Origin: Fistulifera solaris | Taxonomy: Eukaryota > Bacillariophyta > Bacillariophyceae > Naviculales > Stauroneidaceae | Reading direction: 5' to 3' | Assembly (NCBI GenBank): GCA_030295235.1 | Contig: AP026123.1 | Location: 1,426,001 to 1,490,000 of the forward strand | Length of the DNA: 64,000 bases | Shown: one piece after another, positions 44,751-55,096 of the stretch | Layout of the letters: every line of letters begins with the position of its first letter | How positions within the stretch are numbered: position 1 is the stretch's first letter | Made by a program: the position numbers and the translations under genes | Notes under the pieces: model-generated | The model's database searches: none | What the model was told of the DNA's origin: nothing | The model's input: the letters and a program-made list of their open reading frames with translations, nothing else

Positions 44751-46370
44751 ATGAAATTCTCGGTTGTTGTTCTCGTATCCTTCCTGACGGCGTCGGAAGC
44801 CTTCACTCCCATGCAAAGTCAAGGTAGGTTGGCCACGCGATTGAGTCTGAAAGAGTCGCTTCGATAGACATGCCAGAAATTCATGTCAAAGATTGCGGCA
44901 TTGCTACTTCTTTTCTCCAGTACAGCGATTCGATCAGCCGGTTGGCGATCGGTATGTAGATTGACATCTAACAGTTCCTTTCGTTTCTCGCGTCTTGCAG
45001 CCGTTTCTCCTCGACTATCCTCGACGGAATTGAATGCCCGACGCGTCGTCGTGACCGGAATGGGTATCACTTCCTGCTTGGGCAACACATTGGAAGACGT
45101 CAAAAACTCTCTTTACAATGCCGAGTCCGGTATCACCTTCAATGAGGAATTTGCGGCACTCGGAATTAAATCACAAGTAGCCGGTGTGCCCGCCCTGACT
45201 GAAGCCGATTTCACGGAACTCATCCCCAAGGCGACCCTGCGATTCTGCGGAACCAATGCCAAGTACGCGTACATTGCCATGGATCGTGCCATCAAAGATG
45301 CTGGTCTCAAACCGGAAGATTATGAAGAAAACCCCCGTGTTGCCTCGATTATTGGACAGGGTGGAACGAGTATTCCGGATATTGTCGAGACGGTCACTGC
45401 GGTCGAAGCGGGTGGACGTTGGAAGAACAAGGTGGGTCCGTTCCGTGTCACCCGATCCATGGGATCGACCTGTTCGGCGGTCTTGGCGACTGCCTTTAAG
45501 ACACAGGGTCCTAGTTATTCGATTTCATCCGCCTGCTCGACTGGTGCACACTGCATTGGCACAGGTTTTGAGCAAATTCAATTAGGAAAGGCCGATATGG
45601 CATTTTGCGGAGCTGGTAAGTCTTTAAAATGAAAGGACTTGTCGAGTGCTGGAACGTAAGTCTCGCTCACCGTTTGTCTGAATCGTCGTCGCGTAGGTGA
45701 GAACGTCAACTGGCAATTCACAAGCATGTTCGATTGCATGGGTGCTTTGAGCACTTCATACAACGACACTCCCAAAACTGCATCTCGTGCTTTCGACAAG
45801 AGTCGTGATGGATTCGTCATTGCCGGAGGCGGTGGTATGATGGTTTTGGAGGAATTGGAACACGCCAAGAAACGTGGTGCGAAAATCTATGCCGAATTGG
45901 TCGGTTACGCTGCCAACTCGGATGGTTACGACATGGTTGCACCATCCGGTGTAGGCGGAGAACGTTGCATGGAGTTGGCGATGGAGAATGCTAAGATGAA
46001 TGCTGACGACAAACCAGTTGATTACATTAACACACACGGAACAAGTACACCGGTAGGTGATGTTATGGAACTTGGTGCCATCAAGAGACTTTTTGAAAAG
46101 AAGGGTTACACACCGTACGTTGGATCTACCAAATCTCTTTCGGGTCACTCATTGGGAGCAGCCGGTATCCATGAGGCCATCTACACCTGCCTCATGATGG
46201 ATAATGACTTCATGGCCGAATCCGCCAACATCAACGACTTGGTAGATGAGGCGGAAGGTATGAACATCCTCACCAGCAGAAAGGACGGTCCATTCAAGCG
46301 AGCCATGTCGAATAGTTTCGGCTTCGGCGGAACCAACTGCGCTCTTGTCTTTGACAAGTACGAAGAGTAA
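44751..46370 (+). CDS. fabB: Plastid 3-oxoacyl-ACP synthase I (KAS I, FabB type)
   Basis: Elongating condensing enzyme of plastid fatty-acid synthesis. Exons 44751-44823, 45001-45615 and 45697-46370 (introns 177 and 81 bp) total 1362 nt, 453 aa, without frame error. The first exon encodes [20 protein letters not shown], a signal peptide with an ASEAF plastid cleavage site. Catalytic residues: C203 in [11 protein letters not shown], one His in [12 protein letters not shown] and the other in [10 protein letters not shown]; the end [14 protein letters not shown] is typical. [20 protein letters not shown] and [20 protein letters not shown] match bacterial FabB more than FabF. A second in-frame start inside intron 1 (44883) would give a different N terminus, [20 protein letters not shown], read through to the same body. 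Confidence 0.95.
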
Positions 46371-46573
46371 ATACAAAATATCACGTTTGCTGTCATAATC
46401 GAAACAGCGAGCGAGACGCCTATTAATTAGCTACTTGGTTTTATTTTCTTCAGTTGACTAAATAAATTCATATGTAGTGACCCTATTATTAGTGATACTC
46501 TTGTCATGAAGAGATCTGAAATGCTTATTACCCATCAATCATGCTCGTATGAACTTGCGGCCTTTTGGTCCTT

Positions 46574-47939
46574 TTATCGGAGTCGAAGGTCGAGTGGCTC
46601 TTCGTCAATTTCCGTCAAACCTTGCTCATCGGTATGATGCAGCACCCCCAGTGCCGAATTCATGACCCAATCAATTTGGTTTTCAAACGATCTCACACTT
46701 CCCGACGTAGAATCATCATCAAGTCTATCCCAAATTTCACCTGATCCAAGCCCCGATTGCAGTCGATGTTTTCGGCCATCCCTGTCGTCTTCCTCTGGCT
46801 TTTGACCCCTTTCCCACTGTGGATTGAATTCCACAGGATCTTTTCCGGGACGTTCCGGAATAAACACTCCACCTTCGGGAACATAGCGCTCCAGCTCTTG
46901 TGCGGACATGTCATCCTTTTCTTTCGGGTAATCGATGACACGACCAGGGTGATCCCAGTCTGGATCCTCTTCCGGATCTTTAGGCGGCACTGGTCTCAAT
47001 TTGAAGCCAGGTTGGAGATGCTCCGGCGGAGGGATGCGCCCCGCCCCGTACCTTTACGTCCTTCCTCGTCATACTCATCTCCAATCGGCCCTCCACCACG
47101 GCGCTTGCGACCATCTTCATCGTATTCGGACTCGTCTTCCACTCCTCTAGTTAAGGGAATTGCTCCTGCCACCATGACTGGAGAGATAGGATTTTCTTCA
47201 TCAACACCAGGGGGCATCGATCTGAGCTGTGACGCGGCCAACGGTTGCTCTGGGTCAGGCTCGAAACCATTCTCCTTTTCTTCTTCTTCCTCAAGCTCTC
47301 GTGCTATTTTCCTTCTGTATCCACAAGCACAGCAACAGCAAAGCAATAAGAGCAACGCGGCTGCAATGAGTGCCCACAGAGCTTCTTTGGGAAAACCGTC
47401 ATCATCTTGCTTCGGTGGAGGAATTGTGAACAAAATCGGAAGCGGCGGAACGGGTGCCTCTTCGCGTTCATCGTCAATTGGCGGGCAGTTGAACGGAGGG
47501 AGTGTTTCGTCGGTGACGCGACAGGCGGACGTAAGATAGTTCTGTTGCTCGGCCGTTCTATCTGGATCGATGGCACCAGCGGTTCGAATCTGAGCATTTT
47601 CCCCGAGGCAACATTCAACTGGAGCCCCTTGTTCAGCACGGCAACCGCATGAAATCAGATTGAATGCTATTCTTTGCTGGAGTGTCAGGGCCGGATTTTC
47701 TATGCATTTTCGCTTCGAGTATTCCTGAATGAAGCCGAGATATTCATCTTTTTGATAAGACCATCGCCGTCCACGTCAGCTGTGATCAAATCGGCAAAGC
47801 ACCCCGGGAAATCGATGAATCGATCGGGTTCTTGATAGAAGTCAGAGTTAGGATCGGGTTCTACTTGGGCTTCCTGGGCATTTGACAAGTGTGAAAATGC
47901 CGACAGAAACAATAATATGATTGCGGATACGCGTTTCAT
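46574..47939 (-). CDS. EF-hand type I membrane protein, paralogue 1
   Basis: A signal peptide (MKRVSAIILLFLSAFSHLSNA) precedes a luminal Cys-rich domain with an EF-hand loop (DVDGDGLIKK, then EYLGF), paired cysteines (KRKCIENP, CGCRAEQGAPVECC) and ITDATLPP-like motifs, then one membrane helix (LWALIAAALLLLLCCCCACG) and an acidic cytosolic tail with DPDWDHPGR, GGVFIPERP, VEFNPQWER, HRLQSGLG and WVMNSALGVL. The frame shifts by one base at the A-run just after the EF-hand (about 47749-47754) and in GGGGCGGGGCG (about 47039-47047); corrected length 455 aa. The neighbour at 48547-49935 is a full-length paralogue with the same order of parts. Family otherwise unknown; calcium binding by a single loop is plausible. 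Confidence 0.7.
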
Positions 47940-48546
47940 GTTGCTGCCCCCCGCACGTTGCTTTCTTTGCCGATGGACAAGAACTGACTTGTTTTTAATT
48001 ACCCTCTTTTGCGTCTTGCGTTGACAACAAACTGTTTCTTTGGGTCTTTGCTTCAGGTCTTTTTCTTGCATCAATCGACGAATGAATAATGAATAATGAA
48101 GAACGAAGAAGCCCATCAAACTATCAACAATCAGAGATTTAGCAATCGCTCGTGTCCGATGTCCGCCTAATAGCGGTCATGTGTACAACTACGTTCTATA
48201 CTAAGTTTCAACGGAAATGTTGATGATACTCGATGTACAATCCTTAAAATGATTTGATATGCTTTTTATTACCGATGGGATGCAAGAGGAACGATTTGTG
48301 ACGAGTTTCAGCGGAACGAAATGACCCTTGGGAGTGAATGCAAAATTGGCCAAGATGGCCGAAATTTACCACCAACTGAAACCGCCAAATTCTCGTTCAA
48401 AATTACTAGGATCAACAACACCCTCTAGCTAACCCTTTAAAAGCATTCGCTTGCTACACATTATCGCGCTTGCTAGTACCAAGTAGAGAAGTTTATATAG
48501 AAAAAACAAATACGCATTACTCTTTCAATAGTTGAAATCTGGAAAA
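47940..48546. other. Spacer between the paired EF-hand genes
   Basis: 600 bp between two genes in the same orientation; it holds the promoter of paralogue 1 and the 3' end of paralogue 2. Nothing else recognised. Confidence 0.5.
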
Positions 48547-49935
48547 CTATGTCTCAGTCTTCGGTTCTCCTTTGGTATTGCTGGTCGTGTACTTATCATC
48601 GGTCTTGTCGAGAACTCCTAGAGCAGACTGAATAACCCAATCGAAAGGATTTGCACCGCCTGCTGTACCAGTATTACCGTCTCCTTCGTCATTATCCAGT
48701 TGGTCCCACACGGCCGCTTCACCAAGACCAGATTGAATACGATGTTTTCGTTTGTCGACATCATCGGGATCTTCTTTTCGGCACGTTCCCATTGAGGATC
48801 GTACTCGACCGGCCCTTTCTTGGGACGCTCCGGAATGTAAACGCCGCCGTCAGGGGATATAAGGGTCGAAAACTTGGCCCTCGTCCTCCGTTTTGGTCTT
48901 GGGCTCTTCAATCGGACGTCCTGGGTGGTCCCAGTCCGGATCTTCTTCGCTCTCCTTTTCAATGGGTCGAAGTTTGAGCTCCGGGGCTTCCTTTTCGGGC
49001 GGAGGGAATCGACCCGCACCGTAGCGCTTGACTCCACCTTCTTCCTCTTCTTGTCCGAGCGGTCCTCCACCAGTGCGCTTACGGCCGCCTTCCTCGTCTT
49101 CATCTTCTGATTCTTCTTCTACCATTTCTTCTATCTCAATTTCTGGCTCTCGCGCCATCGGAGCCGCCGCGGCTGCGGCCAACGGTGCCACAGGAACATA
49201 CTGCTCCGGCTCGGGTTGCACGGGGGGAGCTTCTTCGTCGACCTCTCCGGGAGAACCTTTTCCGAGAATTTCTTCTTCCACAACTTCTTCCTCTTCGACA
49301 CCCTTCCTCTTTCTGGCAACGCAAGCACAGCAACAAAGAAGTAGCAGGAGAACCGCCGCCGCAATGATGGCCCAGAGGGCTTCCTTCGGGAGACCACCAT
49401 CGTCTCCCGCCACCGAAGGAGCCGGCGGAAGAAAGACAGGAGGAAGGGGCGGCAACGGTGCCGCCTCACGGGTATCATCCTTGGGTGGACAGGCGTACGG
49501 CGGCAATGTGGCGTCGGTGATGCGACACGCCGAAGTCAAGTACGCGTTTTGTTCACCGGTACGGGCCGGATTCAAAGCACCGTCGGTGCGAATCTGCGCC
49601 TTGTCTCCGAGACAGCAATCGGATCCAGCCCCCAATTCCGACCGACATTGACAGGCGATATTGTTGAAGGCGATGCGCTGTTGCCAGGTCAAGACGGGAT
49701 TTTCGATGCATTTGCGCTTGCCGTATTCTTGAATGAAACCCAAGTACTCGCTCGACTTGACGACGCCGTCTCCGTTGACATCAGCAACGATCAGATCAGA
49801 GAAACAACCGGGGAAATCTATACTGGGGTCTCCTTCTTCAAAGAAGTCGGATTCGGGGTTCGGCGCATTGTCTTGGGCGTTCGACGAGGCGAGTGACGCC
49901 AGCAGTAGAAAAAGAATTTGATAAGAAGTTTTCAT
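48547..49935 (-). CDS. EF-hand type I membrane protein, paralogue 2
   Basis: Same plan as its downstream neighbour: signal peptide (SYQILFLLLASLASSNA), EF-hand loop DVNGDGVVKSSEYLGF in IDFPGCFSDLIVA, six or more luminal cysteines (KRKCIENP, CQCRSELGAGSDCCLG, YLTSACRIT, PPYACPP), a Pro-rich stalk, a membrane helix (ALWAIIAAAVLLLLLCCCAC) and a tail that is very acidic (EEEEVVEEEI, EMVEEESEDEDEEG) before DPDWDHPGR, GGVYIPERP, VEYDPQWER, HRIQSGLG and WVIQSALGVL. Two opposite one-base shifts (an extra C near 48858-48861 and one A short near 48774-48779) leave 462 aa. The tail is longer and more acidic than in paralogue 1. Conserved tail motifs suggest a cytosolic partner; function unknown. Confidence 0.7.
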
Positions 49936-50753
49936 TTCAATAAACTATCAAGATAATCGATGTTAGAAAGAGTTGAATGAAATTTCTTTAAAAGAAAGAT
50001 TAGACGCGTTAGGTCGAAATGAATGAGATGCTTTCTTAGCCCCTCAAACGATTGTTGATGCTGTCGAAAAGTTTGGGTCATTCGAGAAAAGCGATCACGA
50101 CCTTTTCGCATTGAGTATCGGATCACAAGGATTTTGCGGGGAACGTTGGTGTGACCTATGCCAGTTCAGCAGTATGGTTCAAAAGAACAGGTATCTTGCT
50201 TACAAATGTCTCATCGATTTTTTGTTTAAGCCCAAATGTCTATAGAACATCGAGTAAGCGCCTGTCTGCGATCGTTGCCTAATGGCTAATGGGTAAGGCT
50301 CATTCAATTGCTCATTGCTTCTCGTCACCAAAGATAAATCAATTGAGTAAAATATAAACTAATATTCCAGTCAACAAAACAAAGCATTAATTTATTTGTA
50401 TTTTTTTACTCTCTATTGATTTTTTACGCGAAAAAACATGAGTGTTTCGACGCATCGAATCTCTACGTAGAACTCACGTAAACCCTCGTATGGAAATTTA
50501 TCGGAAGAGGGATACCCGGATGTGCCGATTTCGGCTTTAGTCTGTTGCCATGTCATCATAACATTCAAAAACGTAAATAAGGCGTACCCAGACATTATAT
50601 TCGGCGTTATAGGTTGGCAACACAGGCTGCAGGACAAATTGCAGCACGATTATCATATAAATAGTTTTTCCAGTCCTTTGTTTGACAAATATCCAGCTAG
50701 TTCAAAACAAAATCACCAGATAGCCCGAAGCAATGCCATCCCACAGGCTCTAC
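49936..50753. other. Intergenic region, nothing recognised
   Basis: 820 bp between the EF-hand paralogue 2 and the mitochondrial carrier. Short overlapping ORFs on both strands near 50413-50791 show no protein-like pattern. AT-rich near 50340-50440. Confidence 0.5.
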
Positions 50754-51580
50754 TCATACTAGCTGTAGTTTTACCCATTCGTAAACACTGAATCCAATCA
50801 TACTCGCGGGAACTGCCCGTAATAACTTTAAACGAAATCCACTGTAAAGGCCTTGAACGACACGACCATCCGCCTCCGCTATCAGTCGAGAGGCTGTTTC
50901 TGTCACGGACAAATTATTTCCCGCTTGTTGGCGTGTTTTGATGAGATCAAAGGGTAACCCACCGCCCAAGCGACGGTGGCCGCTACGGCGCCGGAACTGA
51001 GTGGGACGGCGACATTGTCTTTTCCCATGAGGGGTGTCAAAATATCTTTACAGGCTTCGTAGGATGCGAACCAAACTCCGTGCGGTATTCCGTCTCGGAG
51101 TAACGTGGCGCTCAAACCGCGCCAAGAAGAGGAACTGAACATGCTGCGGGCCACCGTCTTTCCTTTCGAAATAGCATCTGCTTGGAGATCGCACTGTTGC
51201 GAAACCTTAATGAGTTCCACAGGAGACATCAGAAAAGACTGCAATACACCTCCAGTGCAACCTCCAATAAAGATCGCCATGAGTTTTGCTTGCGCGGCAC
51301 TTTCTTCGGCATACTTTTGGCCGATTCCGTAGCCGCCCATCAAGACGGCGTTTTGAATGGGAACGGCCGAAACCATGGGCGAAGCACCACGCCAAAGCGC
51401 TCGTACCCCGAAGTTTTGTGCCAGTGATCTTGCCGAGACCGTCCAGTTGACACGACCGACATCAATCAGCCCCGCTTGCCAACGCGTCAACACGGTGTCG
51501 ACCGGTTGCAGAGCGATGACACTCGCCGCACCCGACGCCCAGCCGGCTATGAAATCTACGTATGCATCCGACAGTGGCAT
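50754..51580 (-). CDS. Mitochondrial carrier family (SLC25) protein
   Basis: Inner-membrane solute carrier with three ~100-residue repeats. The repeat signature Px[DE]xx[KR] is visible as QPVDTVLTRWQ, SPVELIKVSQQ and YPFDLIKTRQQ, with the matching RALWRGASP, SSWRGLSATLLRDG and GLYSGFRLKLLRAVPA elements. The third signature is cut by a one-base deletion in the TTT run at about 50947-50951; restoring a T gives GYPFDLIKTRQQ and a 275-aa protein. The repeat 2 Glu (PVEL) and overall pattern are like the carnitine/acylcarnitine/ornithine branch, but the substrate cannot be fixed. Confidence 0.9.
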
Positions 51581-52263
51581 TTCTTTTCTTCGCTTCTATT
51601 TAAAAATAAGGATACTCTTACCTGAGGAGTTATTTATTTTACGATCCAGTGGCAAAATAGTCTATACTGTTGTCAACTTTTTGTCAAACTTATTCTTTTT
51701 GTGGTGAAGAGAAGATACGATGTATGCCTGTGTGACAAGAACACTCATCACTCATAACAAAATACTTTGTACGAAGTGCTTCGTAAAATAAGTACGTAGT
51801 ACAGGATACCTGGCAAAGGGCGTCGCTTGGTCAACGTTCAACGTTCTCCTACTATGTAGTTTCGCCTTTCGACATTCCAAACAAAATTGATGATGCTAAC
51901 CAACGCCATTTTTAGATTTACTTTTGTTTCGTTCCTTCATTATATCTGTGAATGAACCCTTTCATCGTCGTTTCAAGTTTCAATCATTTTCCATACTTTC
52001 TTCATGACTGAAGTCCAGTCGTGGTTGACGAGAACTAACACTTTGTGACTTCACACCTAAGGTGGGAAAGCGACCGAAAATATTTCGACCACATTTGCCG
52101 CTATAAGCTTCAAATTTCAAGGAGTGAGCAATCCTTTAAGAGTGAGTGACAAACTCAGTTGTGAAGTCCACTTTTTAAAGGCGATGTACGCCCCGTTCTG
52201 TGCAGCAAGGAGCCGCAGTGACAGATAGTCGACAAGCGCAAAAAGTCCACGTGGAAGCAGTTC
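51581..52263. other. Intergenic region
   Basis: 680 bp. A 16-bp palindrome TACGAAG-TG-CTTCGTA lies at 51770-51785. No gene seen. Confidence 0.5.
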
Positions 52264-54684
52264 TCAACCGAACCGAAGAGCAATTTCTCTCTCTACAGCT
52301 TTCGCTCTCGTCCTTTTGTTCTTATCTTTGGAGGTCAGCCAAGCTCTCTTCAAAAGTTGGAGTGTTTGTTTGGTGGGCGCCCCAAGTTTTCCTGCTGCGT
52401 GCAGCCTTTCCATCTCATTGAAAACTTCCTCCGCTTTTTGAGGGCGATTGCTACTACCATAACATGTCAAAAGTGTCGTGTATGAGATGACATTGGGAGC
52501 AACATCAAGCTTGCCCGCCTCACTGAGATCAATCATACTTTTTAAAATTTGCTCCGCCCTTTCGCCTTTGTGAGGATCCGAAGTCAGACTCCAAGCTTTC
52601 AAGAGGATGTTAAAACTTCTTACGTCTGGTTTGGCGCTCTTGTTGCCTGCTTCATAGTCTTGAAACATTTCCCGAAGAAGCTGAGAGACACGATGAGGGT
52701 CTTTCATCCGTGCCAGTCCATTCATCACTGAATTATAACAAACGACATTTGGTTTCAAAGATTCGTCTCCATTTTTGTAAGCATCTTTTAGTTCCTGTAA
52801 AAGATCATACGCACGGGTGGCGGCCTCTTCGCGATTGTCCTTGACCTCTGAATAGCACGCTAAAAGTGACGAATAACTGTATATGTCAGGTTTGACATCA
52901 TCAATCCCTTGGTCGCTTAGCTTTTTCATCTGATACAGCAGATCCTCTGCCTGTGAAGCCTTATTGTCACGTTTCGACTTGATATAGGAAGCAAGAACCG
53001 CATTGAAGCACTTCAGATTAGGCTTGACGTTGGATCTACCTGTCAGAAAGTCGTTGCACATTTTATTCAAGATGGCTGAAGCTTTTTCGCCGTTTCCCGA
53101 AGTAGCCCAAATATGAATTACCGTTGTGTAGGTCGCTACATCCGGGGCGATCCAGGTATCCCCTGCCTTCGCCCGTGAATTCATTTCGGCGAGGATTTGT
53201 TCCGCCTTTGTCGCCGGAAACGACGTCTTGTGATCCACGAGGCAATTCAGGAAGGCATTATAAGTTATTGTTGCCGGTCGGAGAGCAGGGTCGGTTTCTT
53301 TGGTCATCTGACGTAATATCTCTTCTGCTTTTTCGACCTTGTTGGGTGAATTCGATCTGGCATGAGCGGAAATGAGGGCAGTCATTATCACAGAGTCCGG
53401 TCTCAAATATTCATTCCCATTCTCATAAAGTGTTCTCATTTGCTGAACAATGGCTTCCACACGTGTCGGCTGTCCAACTATGCTCCAGGCCTGAATTAAA
53501 TTCAAGTAGGAAATATAATCGGGTGTAAAACGCTCTCGCATCATATTGAAAATTTCTTGTGCCTTCTTGGCACCGCTGATCGTTCCACTCATAGTTTGAC
53601 ACTGTATAGCAACATTAAAGGCAGGTATAATATCCGTCTTCTCGTGAAGATGATTCGCATGTAAATCCAGCATCTTTCGGAGCAACTCTTCCGCTTTTCG
53701 TCCCGCGTGTGGGGAACCCGACTTGAACCACGCGGTGATCGTCATCCCAAACGCACCACCGAACGCTCCATCCAGGGACGAAAATGTGATTTCACCCGCT
53801 TGATAGGCCTGCGCCATGCGATCCAAAATGTCTTCACACCGCAGAGCGGCATCCGTACTTCCCAGAGCGGCCAGGGCTTGAATCATATTGAGATACGATT
53901 CGCGATTCAAGGGAATCATAAGCTCTACCATTCGTTGTACAATCGCTTCAATCCGAGTGACCGTTTCGGGACGCTGTGCTAACATCCAAGCACGTGTCAC
54001 GATATTGAAGAGGGGTGGAGTCGGGTAAAACGGATCATTTCCGGCTTGCCACAAGGTAATGCATTTTTCTAGTACATCTTCCGCGAATTCGGGAGTCGTC
54101 TTTCCGCTTCGTACACCGGCTTCGACGATCAAATACAGCGTTTTTTCGTTTCCCAACTGATGATGTTGTGCGTAATGCAATACGCGATCGAGCATTTGCG
54201 ACACCGAATAGTCGGGAATATCATTTTCCCACAAGGCGACCCTCCACAAACCGACCATTCGATTCAGTAAATTAGTATTGATCCAGTCCCCAAACGGAGA
54301 AGGTAAATCAATGAGAAGACGGTCCAGTAATTGGAAGGAATATACGACGGACCGTATGGATTTGTCCTGTAATAACAGGGACGATAGCTCTTCGGATTCA
54401 ATCCATGCTTCGGGAGAAAGGGGGTCCTCGGTCGCCAGCAATTTATTCATGGAAGACTCCAAGTCATTGATCAAAACTTTCGGTTTTCTGATAGCCGAAG
54501 TACTTCCTTCTTCCATAAAACTAGAAGAGTACCAAGCTGGTTGCTGCGGGAGATGGCGTTGTAGATTGCTGTTGCTGACGGTAGCGGCCAGGCTTCTCCA
54601 CGGTGGCGATTGTAGTGGAGGCAGTCGCCGTATCCGACGGATCGTCGCCGTCGATGACAATACACGCTGAATTCTACTTCTCAT
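52264..54684 (-). CDS. Pentatricopeptide repeat (PPR) protein, probably organellar
   Basis: 806 aa, one uninterrupted exon. At least ten tandem ~35-residue PPR motifs cover residues ~200-780, e.g. DYISYLNLIQAWSIVGQPTR, VATYTTVIHIWATSGNGEKA, IYSYSSLLACYSEVKDNREE, VVCYNSVMNGLARMKDPHRV and VISYTTLLTCYGSSNRPQKA. P-class repeats bind organellar RNA one base per repeat. The N terminus is Arg/Ser/Leu rich without acidic residues (MRSRIQRVLSSTATIRRIRR), a mitochondrial-type presequence. No C-terminal E, DYW or SMR domain follows, so a role in RNA stability, splicing or translation is likelier than editing. Confidence 0.92.
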   Translation of the reverse strand: MRSRIQRVLSSTATIRRIRRLPPLQSPPWRSLAATVSNSNLQRHLPQQPAWYSSSFMEEGSTSAIRKPKVLINDLESSMNKLLATEDPLSPEAWIESEELSSLLLQDKSIRSVVYSFQLLDRLLIDLPSPFGDWINTNLLNRMVGLWRVALWENDIPDYSVSQMLDRVLHYAQHHQLGNEKTLYLIVEAGVRSGKTTPEFAEDVLEKCITLWQAGNDPFYPTPPLFNIVTRAWMLAQRPETVTRIEAIVQRMVELMIPLNRESYLNMIQALAALGSTDAALRCEDILDRMAQAYQAGEITFSSLDGAFGGAFGMTITAWFKSGSPHAGRKAEELLRKMLDLHANHLHEKTDIIPAFNVAIQCQTMSGTISGAKKAQEIFNMMRERFTPDYISYLNLIQAWSIVGQPTRVEAIVQQMRTLYENGNEYLRPDSVIMTALISAHARSNSPNKVEKAEEILRQMTKETDPALRPATITYNAFLNCLVDHKTSFPATKAEQILAEMNSRAKAGDTWIAPDVATYTTVIHIWATSGNGEKASAILNKMCNDFLTGRSNVKPNLKCFNAVLASYIKSKRDNKASQAEDLLYQMKKLSDQGIDDVKPDIYSYSSLLACYSEVKDNREEAATRAYDLLQELKDAYKNGDESLKPNVVCYNSVMNGLARMKDPHRVSQLLREMFQDYEAGNKSAKPDVRSFNILLKAWSLTSDPHKGERAEQILKSMIDLSEAGKLDVAPNVISYTTLLTCYGSSNRPQKAEEVFNEMERLHAAGKLGAPTKQTLQLLKRAWLTSKDKNKRTRAKAVEREIALRFG

Positions 54685-55096
54685 TTTTTGAAAGGCCTTA
54701 ATTTCAAAAAGATATTAATGTAAACAACACAAATGCCGGCGAAAGTGAACGTTCGCATTCTCTTATTTTTTTCTTTTTTTCACTCCGGCTCATTTTCTCT
54801 CGGGATTGGTTCGCTCGTTTATTCGAAGCTGACGTTTAGAAAGACGTACCGGTATTCATTTCTGTTGTTTGTGACGAAAACTCCGCCGTCGATCCAGTCA
54901 TCCATGCTGCTGAGTCAAGAGTGTTCTTCGTTCGTACGAAATGCTTGGTTCTGCGTTGTCGTCCGATCGGCATGTGACGACGCATCCGAAATTCCGTGTG
55001 TCTTTTTGCGAGTTCAACTTTCGTTTGGAGGATGATTTCAATGTCAATGAATGGTTCATTCTTAAAATTCATTGTCGAGAAAGATCATAGAAAGCC
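54685..55096. other. Divergent promoter region of the PPR and desaturase genes
   Basis: 410 bp, T-rich near the PPR start. A 100-codon ORF at 54733-55035 lacks protein-like pattern and is rejected. No distinct motif was found. Confidence 0.4.

Noticed and set aside
54733-55035. 100-codon ORF between PPR and desaturase genes
   Set aside because: Phe/Ser-rich translation without domain pattern, sits in the divergent promoter.
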